From assembly GCA_963978905.1 (NCBI GenBank), contig OZ022257.1, positions 44,402,203 to 44,466,202 on the forward strand: a stretch of 64,000 nt of DNA, written 5' to 3'. This DNA is from Trichostrongylus colubriformis. Taxonomy: Eukaryota > Nematoda > Chromadorea > Rhabditida > Trichostrongylidae. Shown in pieces: positions 1 to 11,695 of the stretch. The notes under the pieces were generated by a model, which had not been told where the DNA came from, ran no database searches, and saw nothing but the letters and a program-made list of their open reading frames with translations. The first letter of the stretch is position 1. Every line of letters starts with the position of its first letter. Position numbers and translations under genes: made by a program.

Positions 1-300
1 GATTATCCGATGCTTTTTGCATAACTCCCTAAACAAGGGGACCACCCTGTGAGTGAAAAAATGACGCCTACAGTTGAGCTTGGCTCTACCTACATCTACT
101 TTCAACTTGCCGCCTCTTGTTATCGAGTTTCGTAGAGACCAAAGTTCTGCAAGATTCATGCGAGTTTTGCCGTGTATTAATTTGTGGTATAGTAAGAGAT
201 CACTCTTTCTCCGCCTATATTCTAAGGTTGTTAGCCCCAGGTTCTTGTTCCTCACACTAGCCGAAGGAATAGAGTAGAGAAATCCAAGAGCCCTCACCAT
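1..300 (+). mobile_element. Possible CR1-like retrotransposon C-terminal relic
   Basis: A short plus-strand open stretch (74-277) reads RFMRVLPCIN followed by leucine-rich sequence. It resembles the C-terminal end of the better preserved CR1-like fragment at 44559-44960, which has the motif IRVLPYIN at the matching position. The similarity is a single motif plus spacing, so this is a weak call. The left edge of the window cuts it. Confidence 0.25.
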
Positions 301-1433
301 CAGTTTCCTGGTGAAACTGTTTTGTACTGTCTCAATCTTCTTGATAGTTCCAATCTTATAAAGATAAGATTTGATAAGGAGCTCAAACAGGTTGAGTGGT
401 CAAATCCGTTTTGCTTTTCGCATTAATCTTAGAGCATTCATACTCAATGGTGTTTTGCAGAGTGGAACGGGGGCAATAGTGGTGGGTAATCCACATTGAT
501 AACGCTTGATAAGATTCGATAAGGAGCATAAGAAGGCAAATGTCGTCAAATTCGATTCACCTTCCGCGTTGATCCAGGAACGCTGACGCTCATAGGTGTT
601 TAGCAGGGTGGTACAGGGACACTGATGGTGGGTGATCCAAACTGATAATGGTTGACTAGACTCGATCAGAAGCGTGAGAAGGCAAATGTCGTCAGATTCG
701 TTTCGCTGTTCGCATTGATCCTGGCGCTATCATACCACAGGTGTTTCACGGAGTGGGCCAGAGACATTAATGGTGGGTGATCCAATTTGATAATGGTTAA
801 TAAGATTTGATTAGGAGCGTGAGAAGGAGAGTGTCACCGAGGCCGGTTCGCTTTTGCGGCTAACATTGGAATGTTCATATTCGCAGGTATTGTAGGGCAC
901 GGCGATGGGTAGAGGGGCCTCAGTGAAACTGATAACGGCCCATAAAGGCTGATAAGAACCGTCAGGAATAAGATGGGATGGAATTTTTTACATCGCCTCC
1001 TACTTCTTTGCGACCGCTCTAGCAAAATTTTTTGATGCTCAGTGCCATTGGGTGAACACATTTTGTTTATGTTTTTTTATGGCGGATGTATCGACCGCTG
1101 AATTGCATAGCGTTCCAAAAAATGGTGCATTTTTCTTGAAACTGCGATCTACGATAATCATGATACAACCTATATTTGTGATAGAAAATCAAGCGGTTCA
1201 CTCTTCTAATGCGATATTGGCAGCAGCACTGGGTATCGACCGTTAGATTACGTAGAATCCCAAATAGTGAGGCATGTTTACGAAAACGATAAGCATCGCT
1301 AAGCGGGATATGGATCTACCATTAGTGTGTAAGAATTAGATGTTCAGCAAATGAACAGTTTGTTACCAATCGATGCAATAGGATACAAAACTACCGATCT
1401 CTAAACTATTCAAACTCCCAATGATGACCTAAA
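300..1433 (-). repeat. Long repeat family L, copy 1
   Basis: About 150-bp degenerate subunits follow one another in this block. On the minus strand each carries the same landmarks: a TTATCAACCGTTATCA-like box, a CACCCACCATTAATG-like box, and CACCTATGAGTGT followed by AGGCGAAACGG. The same landmarks recur in eight or more other blocks of this window in both orientations. The distal part (about 1040-1430) is the non-tandem flank of the family. Short open frames here are repeat shadows; I see no gene. Confidence 0.75.
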
Positions 1434-1737
1434 CCAGTTGGCTGGCGCACACTACTGCGCGCGATTCATGTCGATGACGTGCAAAATGGATTCGATGCAA
1501 AGCTACTGAAGTATGTAAATACCGAAATGCTTTTTTATCACATCTCTGCTTTTTTTTTCAATTCAATAGCTCAATAAGCTCAGCTCAGTAATTAGTCCAA
1601 TAATTCAATAGTTGGAAGCATAGGGAAAGAAATTTCCGCTCAGTTCCATACACAGCAGTGGTCGGAGCGGTCAAACCCATTTTGCACAACATCGCAATGA
1701 ATATGAATCGCGCGCAGTATATGCTCCCGCCAACTGG
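1434..1737. repeat. Inverted-repeat element T, copy 1
   Basis: The element starts with CCAGTTGGCTGGCGCACACT and ends with its near reverse complement, ending CCAACTGG. The arms extend for roughly 60 bp (including TTGCACAACATCGC near the right end). Four other copies lie at 5821, 7444, 45351 and 51663, about 255-305 bp each. It looks like a miniature inverted-repeat transposable element with no coding capacity. Confidence 0.75.
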
Positions 1738-1874
1738 TAATAGTATACTACCAGAACTTCAAGAACATGTCACGCAGGCATAGTTGCCATTCACCACATT
1801 CAGGGACGTGCCTCCTTCCTCACTAGGATGACGCCATGTTTAGGCGTTGAACCTTTATAGCATACTTCTCACTA

Positions 1875-2227
1875 TTAGGCTGCGTTCATACCAAACTGAA
1901 TGAGTTTTGGCGCATGGGCGCATCGACGTATCCGCGGTTTGGGATTTTTGACGCATCCACGATGACTACATCGTTCTAGCAATCGCGGTCGTTGAACGCG
2001 CGCGTGCCAACATGCTGTTGATTTCTTTTTCTCCTCTTTCCATTACTTGATTTTCCATATCTTATCGAAAGTCGATATCTGTTATGGCAAATATCCAAAG
2101 TCGCATATGCGCCAATTCTCTCAAATCGCGGATGCGCCGATGCGCTCATATTCTCGATCGATTAGTATACTTAACTTTACGCCGATGTGCCAAAACTCTC
2201 ATTCAATTTGGTATGAAGGCAGCCTTA
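1875..2227. repeat. MITE with about 50-bp terminal inverted repeats
   Basis: The left end AGGCTGCGTTCATACCAAAC is matched by the inverted right end GGTATGAAGGCAGCCT, and the arms continue through TTTTGGCGCAT against a degenerate match. TTA is present at both edges, which could be a target duplication. There is no coding capacity. A one-ended relative lies at about 10975-11200. Confidence 0.65.
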
Positions 2228-2604
2228 TAGCACCTGGATCTATCTAAGTTACTTTTTATGAACAACACTTACAGCTTTCACTATTGTTAATACAACGGTA
2301 GCCTTGAATTACCTACCTCTATTTGAGAAAAGTGGAGCTACCGTGACGACCAAGGCCTTAACGTTTGATTGATTACTTCACTGGGCAAAAATGTAAGTAT
2401 TTGGGTTGCGAAAACTGTGCTGTTGTAAAAAAAAGAACCAGTCTCGGAAGTTAAAAGCATACCAAGCAGTGTTTTAAAGCCATTAACCTAATCGGGTTTG
2501 TGCATGAATATGAATGAGTGCTTCCGTTCTGTGTAACCATGGATAACATCTCGTGTATCTATTTCTCCGTGGTTGTATAGTGCGATAAGAGTTTGATTAC
2601 TCAC
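2228..2604. other. Gene-free spacer
   Basis: I see no gene, RNA or repeat that I can name here. If the minus-strand exon at 2605-2813 is real, this is the beginning of its downstream intron. Confidence 0.4.
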
Positions 2605-2813
2605 TCTTCTAAATCGTCGCCACAGAGAACACGCTGGATCTTCCGAACCATCGCAAATTTAGTGAGGATATGTTGTGCGCGTTCTCCGTGGCCAACTTCG
2701 TGCTCATGACTGTAAATTGACCACTGCCCAGTGGAAACACCCGAAAGACACCACAGTCTCAACAGTAGAAAGGTGAAAGCTGATTGTAAGCGGGAAGTTG
2801 CAATGTATTCCAT
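2605..2813 (-). CDS. Possible first coding exon of a secreted protein (partial)
   Basis: On the minus strand an ATG at 2813 opens a frame of 69 codons plus two bases. Its start looks like a signal peptide: MEYIATSRLQ, then a hydrophobic core AFTFLLLRLWCLSGVSTG with a plausible cleavage site after STG. The mature part is polar and ends RVLCGDDLEE. The frame runs into GAAGA|GTGAGT, a strong 5' splice site, leaving phase 2. I know of no family match. The HEVGH string could suggest a metal site, but it sits only about ten residues after the signal sequence and lacks the rest of a zinc-protease motif. No following exon was found in the repeat-filled sequence to the left, so the gene may continue beyond the window, or the frame may be fortuitous. 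Confidence 0.35.
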
Positions 2814-3858
2814 TATAATATAGCCCTCAGTTCCCTCCATGTATATTCTTCTACTTGCCAACATTCTTCAGCGTCTCATTCTCTGGCTTCTCACCATATT
2901 TGCCACTTCGTTTTCACCACTTAAAGCATAAAATATGAACTTCGAACTAGTTCTGAGCAGCAGAGTTTTTAAAAAATTGGTGAAAACCTTGTTCCTGATG
3001 GATGAGAATGTTCCGCTAGAATCTGATGAATGGAGGGTAGCAAGTGAAGTCTGAACGGAGAGCGCCCATTGGGAAAAAAGAGGCCCACGCGAAAAAAAAA
3101 AACTCCGTCCAGTTAAACGTCCAACTCCATGTTACTCCACGCGCTTGGCAGTTGAAGGAGGCGGAATGGAATGAGATGCCTTGACAATAATTGATCCCAC
3201 AACTTGATCTCTCTCAACCATGACCTTTTCTTCTGGCTCAAAAATCATTTGCGAAGGGAGAATCGTGAATGTCTTGTTGGTTGGCGAGCAAGACACGATT
3301 GTTGCACCACCGTTGCATAACCTATCTGGTGATCCCCTATAATAAGCCGCTGTGTAGGTCTTGTGTGTGTTTCTGTGTACGTCTGTTTGTTAGTCATTTA
3401 TGGATGTGGTGACAAACATGGAACCTTGACTTTTGCAGGTGACGTAGGTGTAGAACGGCGAATTTAGAGGTGGGGAACCGAAAATGATAGAAATGCTAAC
3501 ATTGGTACGGAGTTTCCAATCGATTTGAGTTGAAGACAGTGATAAGAGTAATATGGGTGATAGGGAATCCAAAAAGGAGTCATTCACTGAGAAACCACAT
3601 GCATAGATTGATACCGCAAACAGTGTAGTTGCCCGGTTACTCATCTCTATGAGCGGCTGTTTTTCTCTGTCGACTCCCTTTTCACAATCATTCATTTTTG
3701 GACGAACAGTCTTCTTCATTTACATGACGACTACACGTCCATAAACAGACACACAAAGTCAATCGTTTATATGATAGAAGAATAATGCTCAGTTGCTGCG
3801 ATATGACCGCTGCACTGTTGAGCCTACTGAACAATACTGGCTCAATTCCCTTAGTATC
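2814..3858. other. Gene-free region with an L-family fragment
   Basis: A degenerate L-family end (TG-rich tract, then sequence like the flank next to L terminal sequences) lies at about 3340-3560. The 109-codon minus-strand frame at 3390-3719 overlaps it and shows no recognisable domain. Otherwise nothing is seen. Confidence 0.4.
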
Positions 3859-5325
3859 CTGTCTCTCTGACTATCTGTCTATCTGTCTCTCTGTCCGCCT
3901 GTCTATCTGTCTCTCTGTCTATCTGTCTATCCGTCTATCTGTCTACCTGTCTATTTGTCCGCCTGTCTATCTGTCTGTCTGTCTATCGGTCTATCTGTCT
4001 ATCTGTCTATCTGTCTGTCTTTCTATCTGTCCGTCTGTCCAGCTGTCTATCTGTCTATCTGTCTATCTGTTTATCTGTCTCTCTGTCTATCTGCCTCTCC
4101 GTCTATCTGTCTATCTGTTTATCTGTCTCTCTATCTACCTGTCTATCTGTCCGTCTGTCTATCTGTCCGTCTGTCTATCTCTCTATCTGTCTATCTGTCC
4201 GCCTGTCTATCTGTCTCTCTGTCTATCTGACTCTCCGTCTATCTGTCTATCTGTCAATCTGTCTCTCTGTCTACCTGTCTATCTGTCCGTCTGTCTATCT
4301 GTCTATCTGTCTATATATCTGTCTGTCTCTCTGTCCGTCTCTCTATCTGTCTCTCTGTCTACCTGTCTATCTGTCTATCTGTCTATCTGTCTCTCTGTCT
4401 CTCCGTCTATCTGTCTATCTGTCTATCTGTCTCTCTGTCTATCTGTCTATCTGTCTATCTGTCTACCTGTCTATCTATCTATCTGTCTATCTGTCTACCT
4501 GTCTATCTGTTTCTCTGTCTATCTGTCTATCTGTCTACCTGTCTATCTGTCCGCCTGTCTATCTGTCTATCTGTCTATCTGTCTGTCTGTCTATCGGTCT
4601 ATCTGTCTATCTGTCTATCTGTCTGTCTTTCTATCTGTCCGTCTGTCTATCTGTCCATCTGTCTATCTGTCTATCTGTCTATCTGTTTATCTGTCTCTCT
4701 GTCTATCTGCCTCTCCGTCTATCTGTCTATCTGTTTATCTGTCTCTCTATCTACCTGTCTATCTGTCCGTCTGTCTATCTGTCCGTCTGTCTATCTCTCT
4801 ATCTGTCTATCTGTCCGCCTGTCTATCTGTCTCTCTGTCTATCTGACTCTCCGTCTATCTGTCTATCTGTCAATCTGTCTCTCTGTCTACCTGTCTATCT
4901 GTCCGTCTGTCTATCTGTCTATCTGTCTATATATCTGTCTGTCTCTCTGTCCGTCTCTCTATCTGTCTCTCTGTCTACCTGTCTATCTGTCTATCTGTCT
5001 ATCTGTCTCTCTGTCTCTCCGTCTATCTGTCTATCTGTCTATCTGTCTCTCTGTCTACCTGTCTATCTGTCTATCTGTCTATCTGTCTCTCTGTCTCTCC
5101 GTCTATCTGTCTATCTGTCTATCTGTCTCTCTGTCTATCTGTCTATCTGTCTATCTGTCTACCTGTCTATCTATCTATCTGTCTATCTGTCTATCTGTCT
5201 ACCTGTCTATCTGTTTCTCTGTCTATCTGTCTATCTGTCTACCTGTCTATCTGTCCGCCTGTCTATCTGTCTATCTGTCTATCTGTCTGTCTGTCTATCG
5301 GTCTGTCTGTCTGTCGTCTGTCTGG
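3859..5325. repeat. Octanucleotide satellite, CTGTCTAT unit
   Basis: About 1.47 kb is built almost entirely from CTGTCTAT and one-base variants (CTGTCTCT, CTGTCCGT, CTGTTTAT, CTACCTGT). Distinct variants recur in the same order: the run CTATATATCT appears at about 4311 and 4927, and TATCGGT at about 3984, 4592 and 5296. A higher-order unit of roughly 0.6-0.7 kb has therefore been duplicated. The long Leu-Ser-Ile-Cys open frames across it are a by-product of the repeat, not genes. Confidence 0.97.
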
Positions 5326-5455
5326 CAAGCGCTCAATACTGCGATTATCACATTGTGAAGTCATGCGATATGGACTTCTTCGATATCGGTCGTTAATATT
5401 CATTGTGTTATCCGCGCAGTACTGTGCGATGGGTCGACTGGTTGCCTATAAAATG
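5322..5455. repeat. Dispersed repeat P, copy 1
   Basis: The block runs from CTCAATACTGCG to CAGTACTGTGCGATGG and carries an internal ATATGGACTTCTTCGATATC. The same ends and internal box occur at 15590-15833, 48530-48675 and (inverted) 31447-31592 and 53214-53318. The ends are roughly inverted around CAGTACTG, so it is probably a small non-autonomous DNA element. Confidence 0.5.
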
Positions 5456-5820
5456 GCCAGTAACTTTGTACATCTGTTTACCGGTGGGTTGTTGATACGT
5501 CTGTCAGCCCGCAAGTGATTGTGATGAGGAAGTGATACGGCAAACCAGGGAGAAACCGCCGGGTCTAGGTTGTCGGCGGAGCCGTGCCGATTGGACTCGA
5601 CCAATAAAGGAGTGAATCAGTTGAGTAAATTGAATTGGTTGCGATCCTTCTACCAATCCTGGACGGCACAGTAAGATATCATGATGCGCGTAGAGGGTTG
5701 ATACGGATAGGAGATCTTGAACTTGATCTTGAAATGTGTGACATCGATGGATTATTGTACATGCTTACGTTCTACACAGAATGCCTAGTTAACGATCTAC
5801 AGTGGTCAGTTATGAGGTAA
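5456..5820. other. Gene-free spacer
   Basis: It contains only a short plus-strand frame (61 codons, 5635-5820) without recognisable features. Nothing else is seen. Confidence 0.35.
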
Positions 5821-6085
5821 CCAGTTGGTGGGCGCACACTGCTGCGCGCGTTTCATGGCGATGATGTGCAAAATGGGTTCGATCGGCCCGACCCCATTTG
5901 TGTATGTAATTGAGCGGAAATTTCCTTTCTCTACTTTCAACTGAGCTATCGCACTGGGAAAAAGCAGAGAAGATGGCGTGATAAAAAAGCATTTCGCTAC
6001 CAACATACTTCAGTCGCTTTGCATCGAACCCATCTTGCACGTCATGGACATGAATCGCGCGCAGTAGTGTGCGCCAGCCAACTGG
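5821..6085. repeat. Inverted-repeat element T, copy 2
   Basis: This is the cleanest copy. It begins CCAGTTGGTGGGCGCACACT and ends AGTGTGCGCCAGCCAACTGG. Inside the arms, GTGCAAAATGGGTTCGAT at the left pairs with ATCGAACCCATCTTGCAC at the right. The GCGCGCA/TGTGCGC part of each arm can also fold on itself as a seven-pair hairpin with a GTAG loop. Confidence 0.85.
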
Positions 6086-7440
6086 TTTAGGTCATCATTG
6101 GGGGTTTGGATAGTTTAGAGGTCGATAGTTCTGTATTTGATTGCATCGATTGGTAACAATTGCTCACTTCCTGATCATTTAATTCCTACACATTGATTCA
6201 TAAACATGCTTCACTACTACATAGTCTAGCGGTCGATACCCAGTGTTGCTGCCAGTACGGCATTAGAAAATGATCCGAGTGAACCGCTTGCTTGCTTTCA
6301 CAAATATAGGTTGTATCATGACTATCGATGTAGATCGCATTATCAAGGGAAATGCACCTTTTTTGGAACGCTAGACAATTCAGCGGTCGATAAATCAGCC
6401 AGTGGTATCAGAACATAAACGAAATGTGTTCACCCAATGGCACTGAGCATCAGACGTTTTGCTTAAGCGGTCGTATAGTAGTATCAAGCGATGTGAAGGA
6501 TTCCAACCCACTCAATTCCAGACGGCTCTTATCAGCCGACGTTAGCCGTTATCAGTTTCACTGAGGCCCCTGTACTCCACAAGACCATTGAGGTCCCCGT
6601 AACCTACAATACTTGTGAATGTGAACATTCCACTGTAGCCGAAATAGCAAACCGGCCTCGGGGACATTTCCCCTCTCACGCTCCTAATCGAATTTTATCA
6701 ACCATTATCAGTCCGGATCACCCACCATTGACGTTTCTGTCCAAACACTCTAAACACCTATGAATATCGGTGCTCTGGGATCAACCGGAAAGGCGAAATG
6801 GATTGGACGACTATAGCCTTTTTACGCTCATTATCGAATCTTATCAACCGTTATCAGGCTGGATCACCCACTATCAATGCCCCTGGCCCTACCTGCTGAA
6901 CACCCTGAATGTCAGCGCTCTTGGACCAACGCGAAAGGCGAAACGAATTTGACGACATTTGCCTTCCCATCCTCCTTATCAAATCTTATCAACCGTTATC
7001 AAGCTGGATCACCCACCATTAATGTCCTCATCTCACTCTGCAAGAAACCTGTGAGTGTGAACGCTCCAGGATCAATGCGAAAAGGGAAACGGATTCGACG
7101 CCTCTAGCCTTTTTACGCTCTTTATCGGATCTTATCAACCGCTATCAATGCGAGTCACCCACCATTGATGTCCCTGAGCCACCCTGCTGAAACACCTATG
7201 AGTGTTAGCGCTTCTGGATCAACGCGAAAGGCGAAACGGATTTAGCGACACTTGTTCTCCGAAGCTCCTTATCAGCCCTTATCAGTTGCTATTACTTTCG
7301 TTCCACCACCATTAGTGTCCACTTGCTATCTTCTACATCACTTGTAAATTCATGGTCCCAGCTTTACTGCGACGCGAGATATGAATTTCGCGACAGACGA
7401 ACAAACACACACAGACAGACATACTAAGCGAATTATATTA
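6086..7440 (+). repeat. Long repeat family L, copy 2
   Basis: The block starts directly at the right end of a T element (TTTAGGTCATCATTGGG). It goes through the non-tandem flank with AGCGGTCGATACCCAGTG, then about six 145-150 bp subunits, and ends in the CA-rich terminal tract (ACACACACAGACAGAC) next to AATTATATTAGTA at 7440. No gene is seen; the open frames are repeat shadows. Confidence 0.8.
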
Positions 7441-7443
7441 GTA

Positions 7444-7699
7444 CCACTTGGCTGGCGCAGATTACTGCGCGCGATTCATGGCGATGTTGTGCGAAATGGG
7501 TGTGTTCGGCCTGACCACAGCAGAGCGGAGATTCCCTTCCCTCTGCTTTCAGCTGAGCTATTGAATTGCAAAAAAGCAGAGAAGATGGCGTGATAAAAAA
7601 AAGCATTTTGGTATCGGTATACTTCAATCGCTTTGCATGGAACCCATTTTGCACGTGATCCACATGAATCGCGCGCAGTAGTGTGCGCCAGCCAACTGG
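7444..7699. repeat. Inverted-repeat element T, copy 3
   Basis: Ends CCACTTGGCTGGCGCA and GCGCCAGCCAACTGG define the element. It abuts the terminal tract of L copy 2 on the left and L copy 3 on the right, the same arrangement as at 5821, so T and L move or amplify together here. Confidence 0.8.
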
Positions 7700-9097
7700 T
7701 CATCGTTGGGAGTTTGGGTAGTTTGAAAATCGATAGTTTTGTATTCGATTGCATCGATTGGTAACAAATAGATCACTTGCTGAGAATCTAATTCGTACAC
7801 ATTGATGGTAGGCCATATCCCGCTTATCGATGTTTATCGTTTTCGTAAACATGCTTCACTTCTTAAAATTTTACATAGTCTAGCGGTCAATACCCAGTTT
7901 GCTGCAAGTACCGCATTAGAAAATGATTCCGAGTGAACCGCTTGCTTTGCTATCACAAAAATAGGTTGTATCATGATTATCAATAGAGATCGCATTATCA
8001 AGAGAAATGCACCATTTTTTGGAACGCCAGGCGTTCAGCGGTCGATACATCGGTCAGAGATATCAGAACAAACAAAATATGTTCACCCGATGCCACTGCG
8101 CATCAGACGCTTTTGCTAAAGCGGTCGTACAATGTTAGCAAGGATTTCATCCCATGCAATTTCTAACGGTTCTTATCAGTCACTGTAAGCCGTTCTCAGT
8201 TTCACTGAGGCCCCTGTACCCAACAGTACCGTTGAGGTACCCGTACCCTACAATTCCTGCGAATATGAACATTCCACTGCTAGCCGTAGATGCAAGCCAG
8301 CCTCGGTGACATTTCCTTTCTCACGTTCCTAATCGAAGCTTATCAACCATTATCAACTTGGATCACCCACCATTAATGTCCCTGACCCACCCTGCTAAAC
8401 ACCTATGAACATCGGTGCTCTGCGATCAACCGGAAAGGCGAAATGGATTTGACGACTCTAGCCTTTTTACGCTCCTTATCGAATCTTATCACCGTTATCA
8501 ATGCTGGTTATCCACCATTAATGTCCCCGTCCCATCCCGCAAAACACCTATGGGTGTCAGCGCTTTAGGATCAACCCGATAGGCGAAACGGATTTGACGA
8601 CTCTAGCCTTTTTACGCTCCTTATCGAATCTTATCACCGTTATCAATGCTGGTTATCCACCATTAATGTCCCCGTCCCATCCCGCAAAACACCTATGGGT
8701 GTCAGCGCTTTAGGATCAACCCGATAGGCGAAACGGATTTGACGACTCTAGCCTTTTTACGCTCCTTATCGAATCTTATCACCGTTATCAATGCTGGTTA
8801 TCCACCATTAATGTCCCCGTCCCATCCCGCAAAACACCTATGGGTGTCAGCGCTTTAGGATCAACCCGATAGGCGAAACGGATTTGGTGACATTTGCCTT
8901 CCGAGGCTCCTTATCAGCCCTCATCAGCTGCTATCACTTTCGGTCCACCACCGCTGAGGTTCCTTGGCACCCCCTATATCACTTGTAAAATTCAGCGTCC
9001 CAGCTTTGCTGCGACGCAAGATATGAATTTTGTGACAGACGGACAAACACACACAGACACACACACAGACATACTAAGCGAATTATATATAGTAGGA
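7700..9097 (+). repeat. Long repeat family L, copy 3
   Basis: The order is as in copy 2: flank, 145-bp subunits, then the CA-rich tract, ending in AATTATATATAGTAGGA at 9097. The reverse complement of this end (TCCTACTATATATAATTCGC) is shared with sites at 45615, 46355, 53102 and (partly) 56230, which marks the family terminus. Confidence 0.8.
8455..8885 (+). repeat. Minisatellite of 145-bp units inside L copy 3
   Basis: Three nearly identical 145-bp units occur in tandem; the box GCCTTTTTACGCTCC recurs at 8461, 8606 and 8751. Subunits elsewhere in the L family have diverged, so this amplification is recent. Confidence 0.92.
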
Positions 9098-10974
9098 TAG
9101 GATCATTAATCTTTAGATTTAGCTTATACCTTGCGCACCGTACAAATTGCAGGGTCGTAAAATGGTAAAATCGTGAAATTGCAATATCGCATAGTCGCAA
9201 GTGTCGTCCTGCGCATTTCCAGTTGAGCGTGATGTTTTCCCTCCACAAATCTGCTACGTTGTCACTCAGGTCCCAGAGTGGGAAAGAACTCTGGAAAATA
9301 GCATACACACCCAAGTGAGAGCACATAACAATAGCCTGCATTGCAGTCTGAATATTCTGCGATAATGTGATTTGGCTATTTTGCGATCCTGCGAACCGCA
9401 CGATCGCAAGGTACAACTTCAGCCTCAGCTAGCGTCTTTATAAGCACCTCTCACTTGTTTGGAATCCACAACGTTGAGCGTCGATGCTGGAATGGCTTAC
9501 ATATTGGGAACAACGTAGGCTACAGTGGTCATATTCTATTAATCATCCTCTTCAGCAAGTTTTATCGTGCTCGCTAGATAAGAACTCTTACTGAACCGTA
9601 TAAGCTATCTTTGCTCAGACAACAACGATGCTCCCTTTTTTACTTTTATACTCATTAAAGACAAAGTTCTACTGCTGACCATGAAATAACAACCGACGCC
9701 GTGACCAGGCACTACAGATTAATATCACTTCTGGACATCAACCACTAACGTCTTCATCTCATTCCAGTTTGGTCTTTTAATTTCTCAAAACCAACCAGGG
9801 AACCACAAAGAAACTTCTGACATTCGCCTCCTTACCCTCATTATTTTTTCCCTGTCAGTTGCTTCCAGCTTCACTCATCTGCCACTGATAGCCTTATGCC
9901 CCTTGCCACCCTGCTTACCAGAATCAGTATCGTCTCATTGCTAAGACACAAGTTTTCCGTCAAACAAACATACACACATACGCAGACACATATGCACGCA
10001 AACACACAGGCAATCTACTTGAATTTGCAACTCACGATGATGCTCGTGCCTCCTCGCGCTTCGTAAACCTCGGGGAGTGCTGAAGAACACAAAAGTGAAG
10101 AAGAAACGAAAAAAAATTACGAAGTTCCTTCGAATAAGGAGTTTCTGCCCTTTGGCTTTGACGAGTCTGCAGCCTAGAAGCAAGCATTTAGACAAGTTTT
10201 CACATAATATCAATCGACGAGGTTGCTGTCGCTGTAGGAATTTCTCCTATGCTATTGCATCGTAGTCGATAATATGCCTATTATCCACGTACGAGCAACC
10301 GCTGCCTGGCTGGCTAAATCGTAGATGGGTGTGGGCCATTTTGAAACGGTGACCGTCATTTAGCGTTTGGCACTGCCCTTCGCGTCGCCTCAATGGCATA
10401 CACTGTGTCGTTGTGGGAGGGCCTATTTTTCCGTGCGTGGGGATACTCATATTACCGTGGACTGTGCTTTTAACCGATTACACAATGTGGGATAGTAGAG
10501 TCAGCGCTACTTTGGGTCGTCAAACTTGGTGGTGTGGAAGAGCAATGTGCCTCTATGCAATGCTTTAGTGAGATCAGTGTAAACATGTTTTGGCAAGTTT
10601 AGCGAATATCTCAATTGAGTTTCAATAATGTTGAGTACCCTAATACTCAACTTGCACAACCTAGGGGTGTGTGCTTCACTTCTATGTTGGTCATTTCCAA
10701 AGGGCGGTAATCTTTCAACAGTGATAGTCAATTATGAGCGAATGCTCTTCATCCACGCATTTGCTTCGTGTACGTTATGCGTGCCTCCTTACCACATCGA
10801 AGAAAGCACCTTCAACTTTTCAGATGGTAATACTAACGTACTGCTTGAGATGGAAATCCTCAGTGAATTGTAAGCTATTCCTTATTATTGAAAATGTCGC
10901 GTTATTATATCACCCTGCATTCCAAAATCTCACTTCTCGCAGATTCCTATTCTTATTACTCCTACTTACTTTAA
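9098..10974. other. Gene-free region
   Basis: A degenerate L-family subunit is visible at about 9720-9910, and CA-rich simple sequence at about 9960-10010. Several open frames of 60-145 codons occur on both strands, none with a recognisable domain, signal or splice structure. Confidence 0.4.
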
Positions 10975-11200
10975 CTACGCTGCGCGTATCTCATGGCCGA
11001 GATCATACCGAACTGAATGTAGTTTTTGGCGCATTCGCGTCATGCATAGGATACGTATCGAGCGCGAAAATGAGAGTAATGACGCGTCCGCGGTTTTGAC
11101 TATTTGTCGCAATGTGGTAAACTGACGTGGTGGCATGAGCAGCCTCAAAAATCTCCAATCGCGGATGAGCCGATGCACCCCGATGCTCCGAAAATCCCAC
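10975..11200. repeat. One-ended relative of the 1875-2227 MITE
   Basis: ATACCGAACTGAATGTAGTT and TTTTGGCGCATTCGCG match the left arm of the element at 1875, and AATCGCGGATGAGCCGATGC matches its internal part. The outer inverted end is missing or diverged. Confidence 0.4.
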
Positions 11201-11273
11201 TCAGTGAGGGAAAAAACGCCCTAGAACTACGCGGAAATGGTTCACCTATATTAATAGTTAGCTCGGGCTGAGC

Positions 11274-11695
11274 TTAAAGGCACCATTAGGGGTAAGGGAA
11301 AACTGAGATCTGGAAGTACATGTTCCCTGAAACAAAACTTCTACTTTTGAAGGGGACACATGTGGTGAAAATCGCATCAAAAAACGCGACTTGGGGTCTT
11401 ATGGCGGCCCCGCGGCTCGTCATGCCGTTATGCCGTTATGCGCCTGGGGGAGTCGACGTGGAGGGGCGGGACAACAATCGCGGCTGGCTGGTTGAGACTC
11501 TGGCCTGTCTTTAGTCCACTCCGACCAGAGACGTAGAGGACGAGAGAGTGAAGGGGGAATTTCGGGTTCCTATTGCTTGATTTTTTCGCCGTTTTATGTC
11601 GTTCTTTTTCTGCTGTTATATTACTGATCACCTCTACTTTCGTAATCCCCCAACTTGCCAAAATTGCCCCTAACGGTGTCTTTAAATCACTTGCG
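11274..11695. repeat. MITE with TTAA ends, copy 1
   Basis: The element is bounded by TTAA at both sides, with inverted ends AGGCACCATTAGGGG and CCCCTAACGGTGTCT. Related copies are at 28866-29136 (inverted), 26290-26640 and 37740-38225 (edges degenerate). A TTAA target and short inverted ends are typical of piggyBac-type elements, so a non-autonomous derivative is the best guess. The 60-77 codon frames inside are not supported as genes. Confidence 0.65.

Noticed and set aside
2605..2813. Zinc metalloprotease (HEVGH motif)
   Set aside because: The motif is at the very start of the mature chain and lacks the further ligands and fold of any HExxH protease family.
3785..4846. 353-codon Leu/Ser/Ile/Cys open frame
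   Set aside because: It is the translation of the CTGTCTAT satellite; a multiple-of-eight repeat gives long frames without coding.
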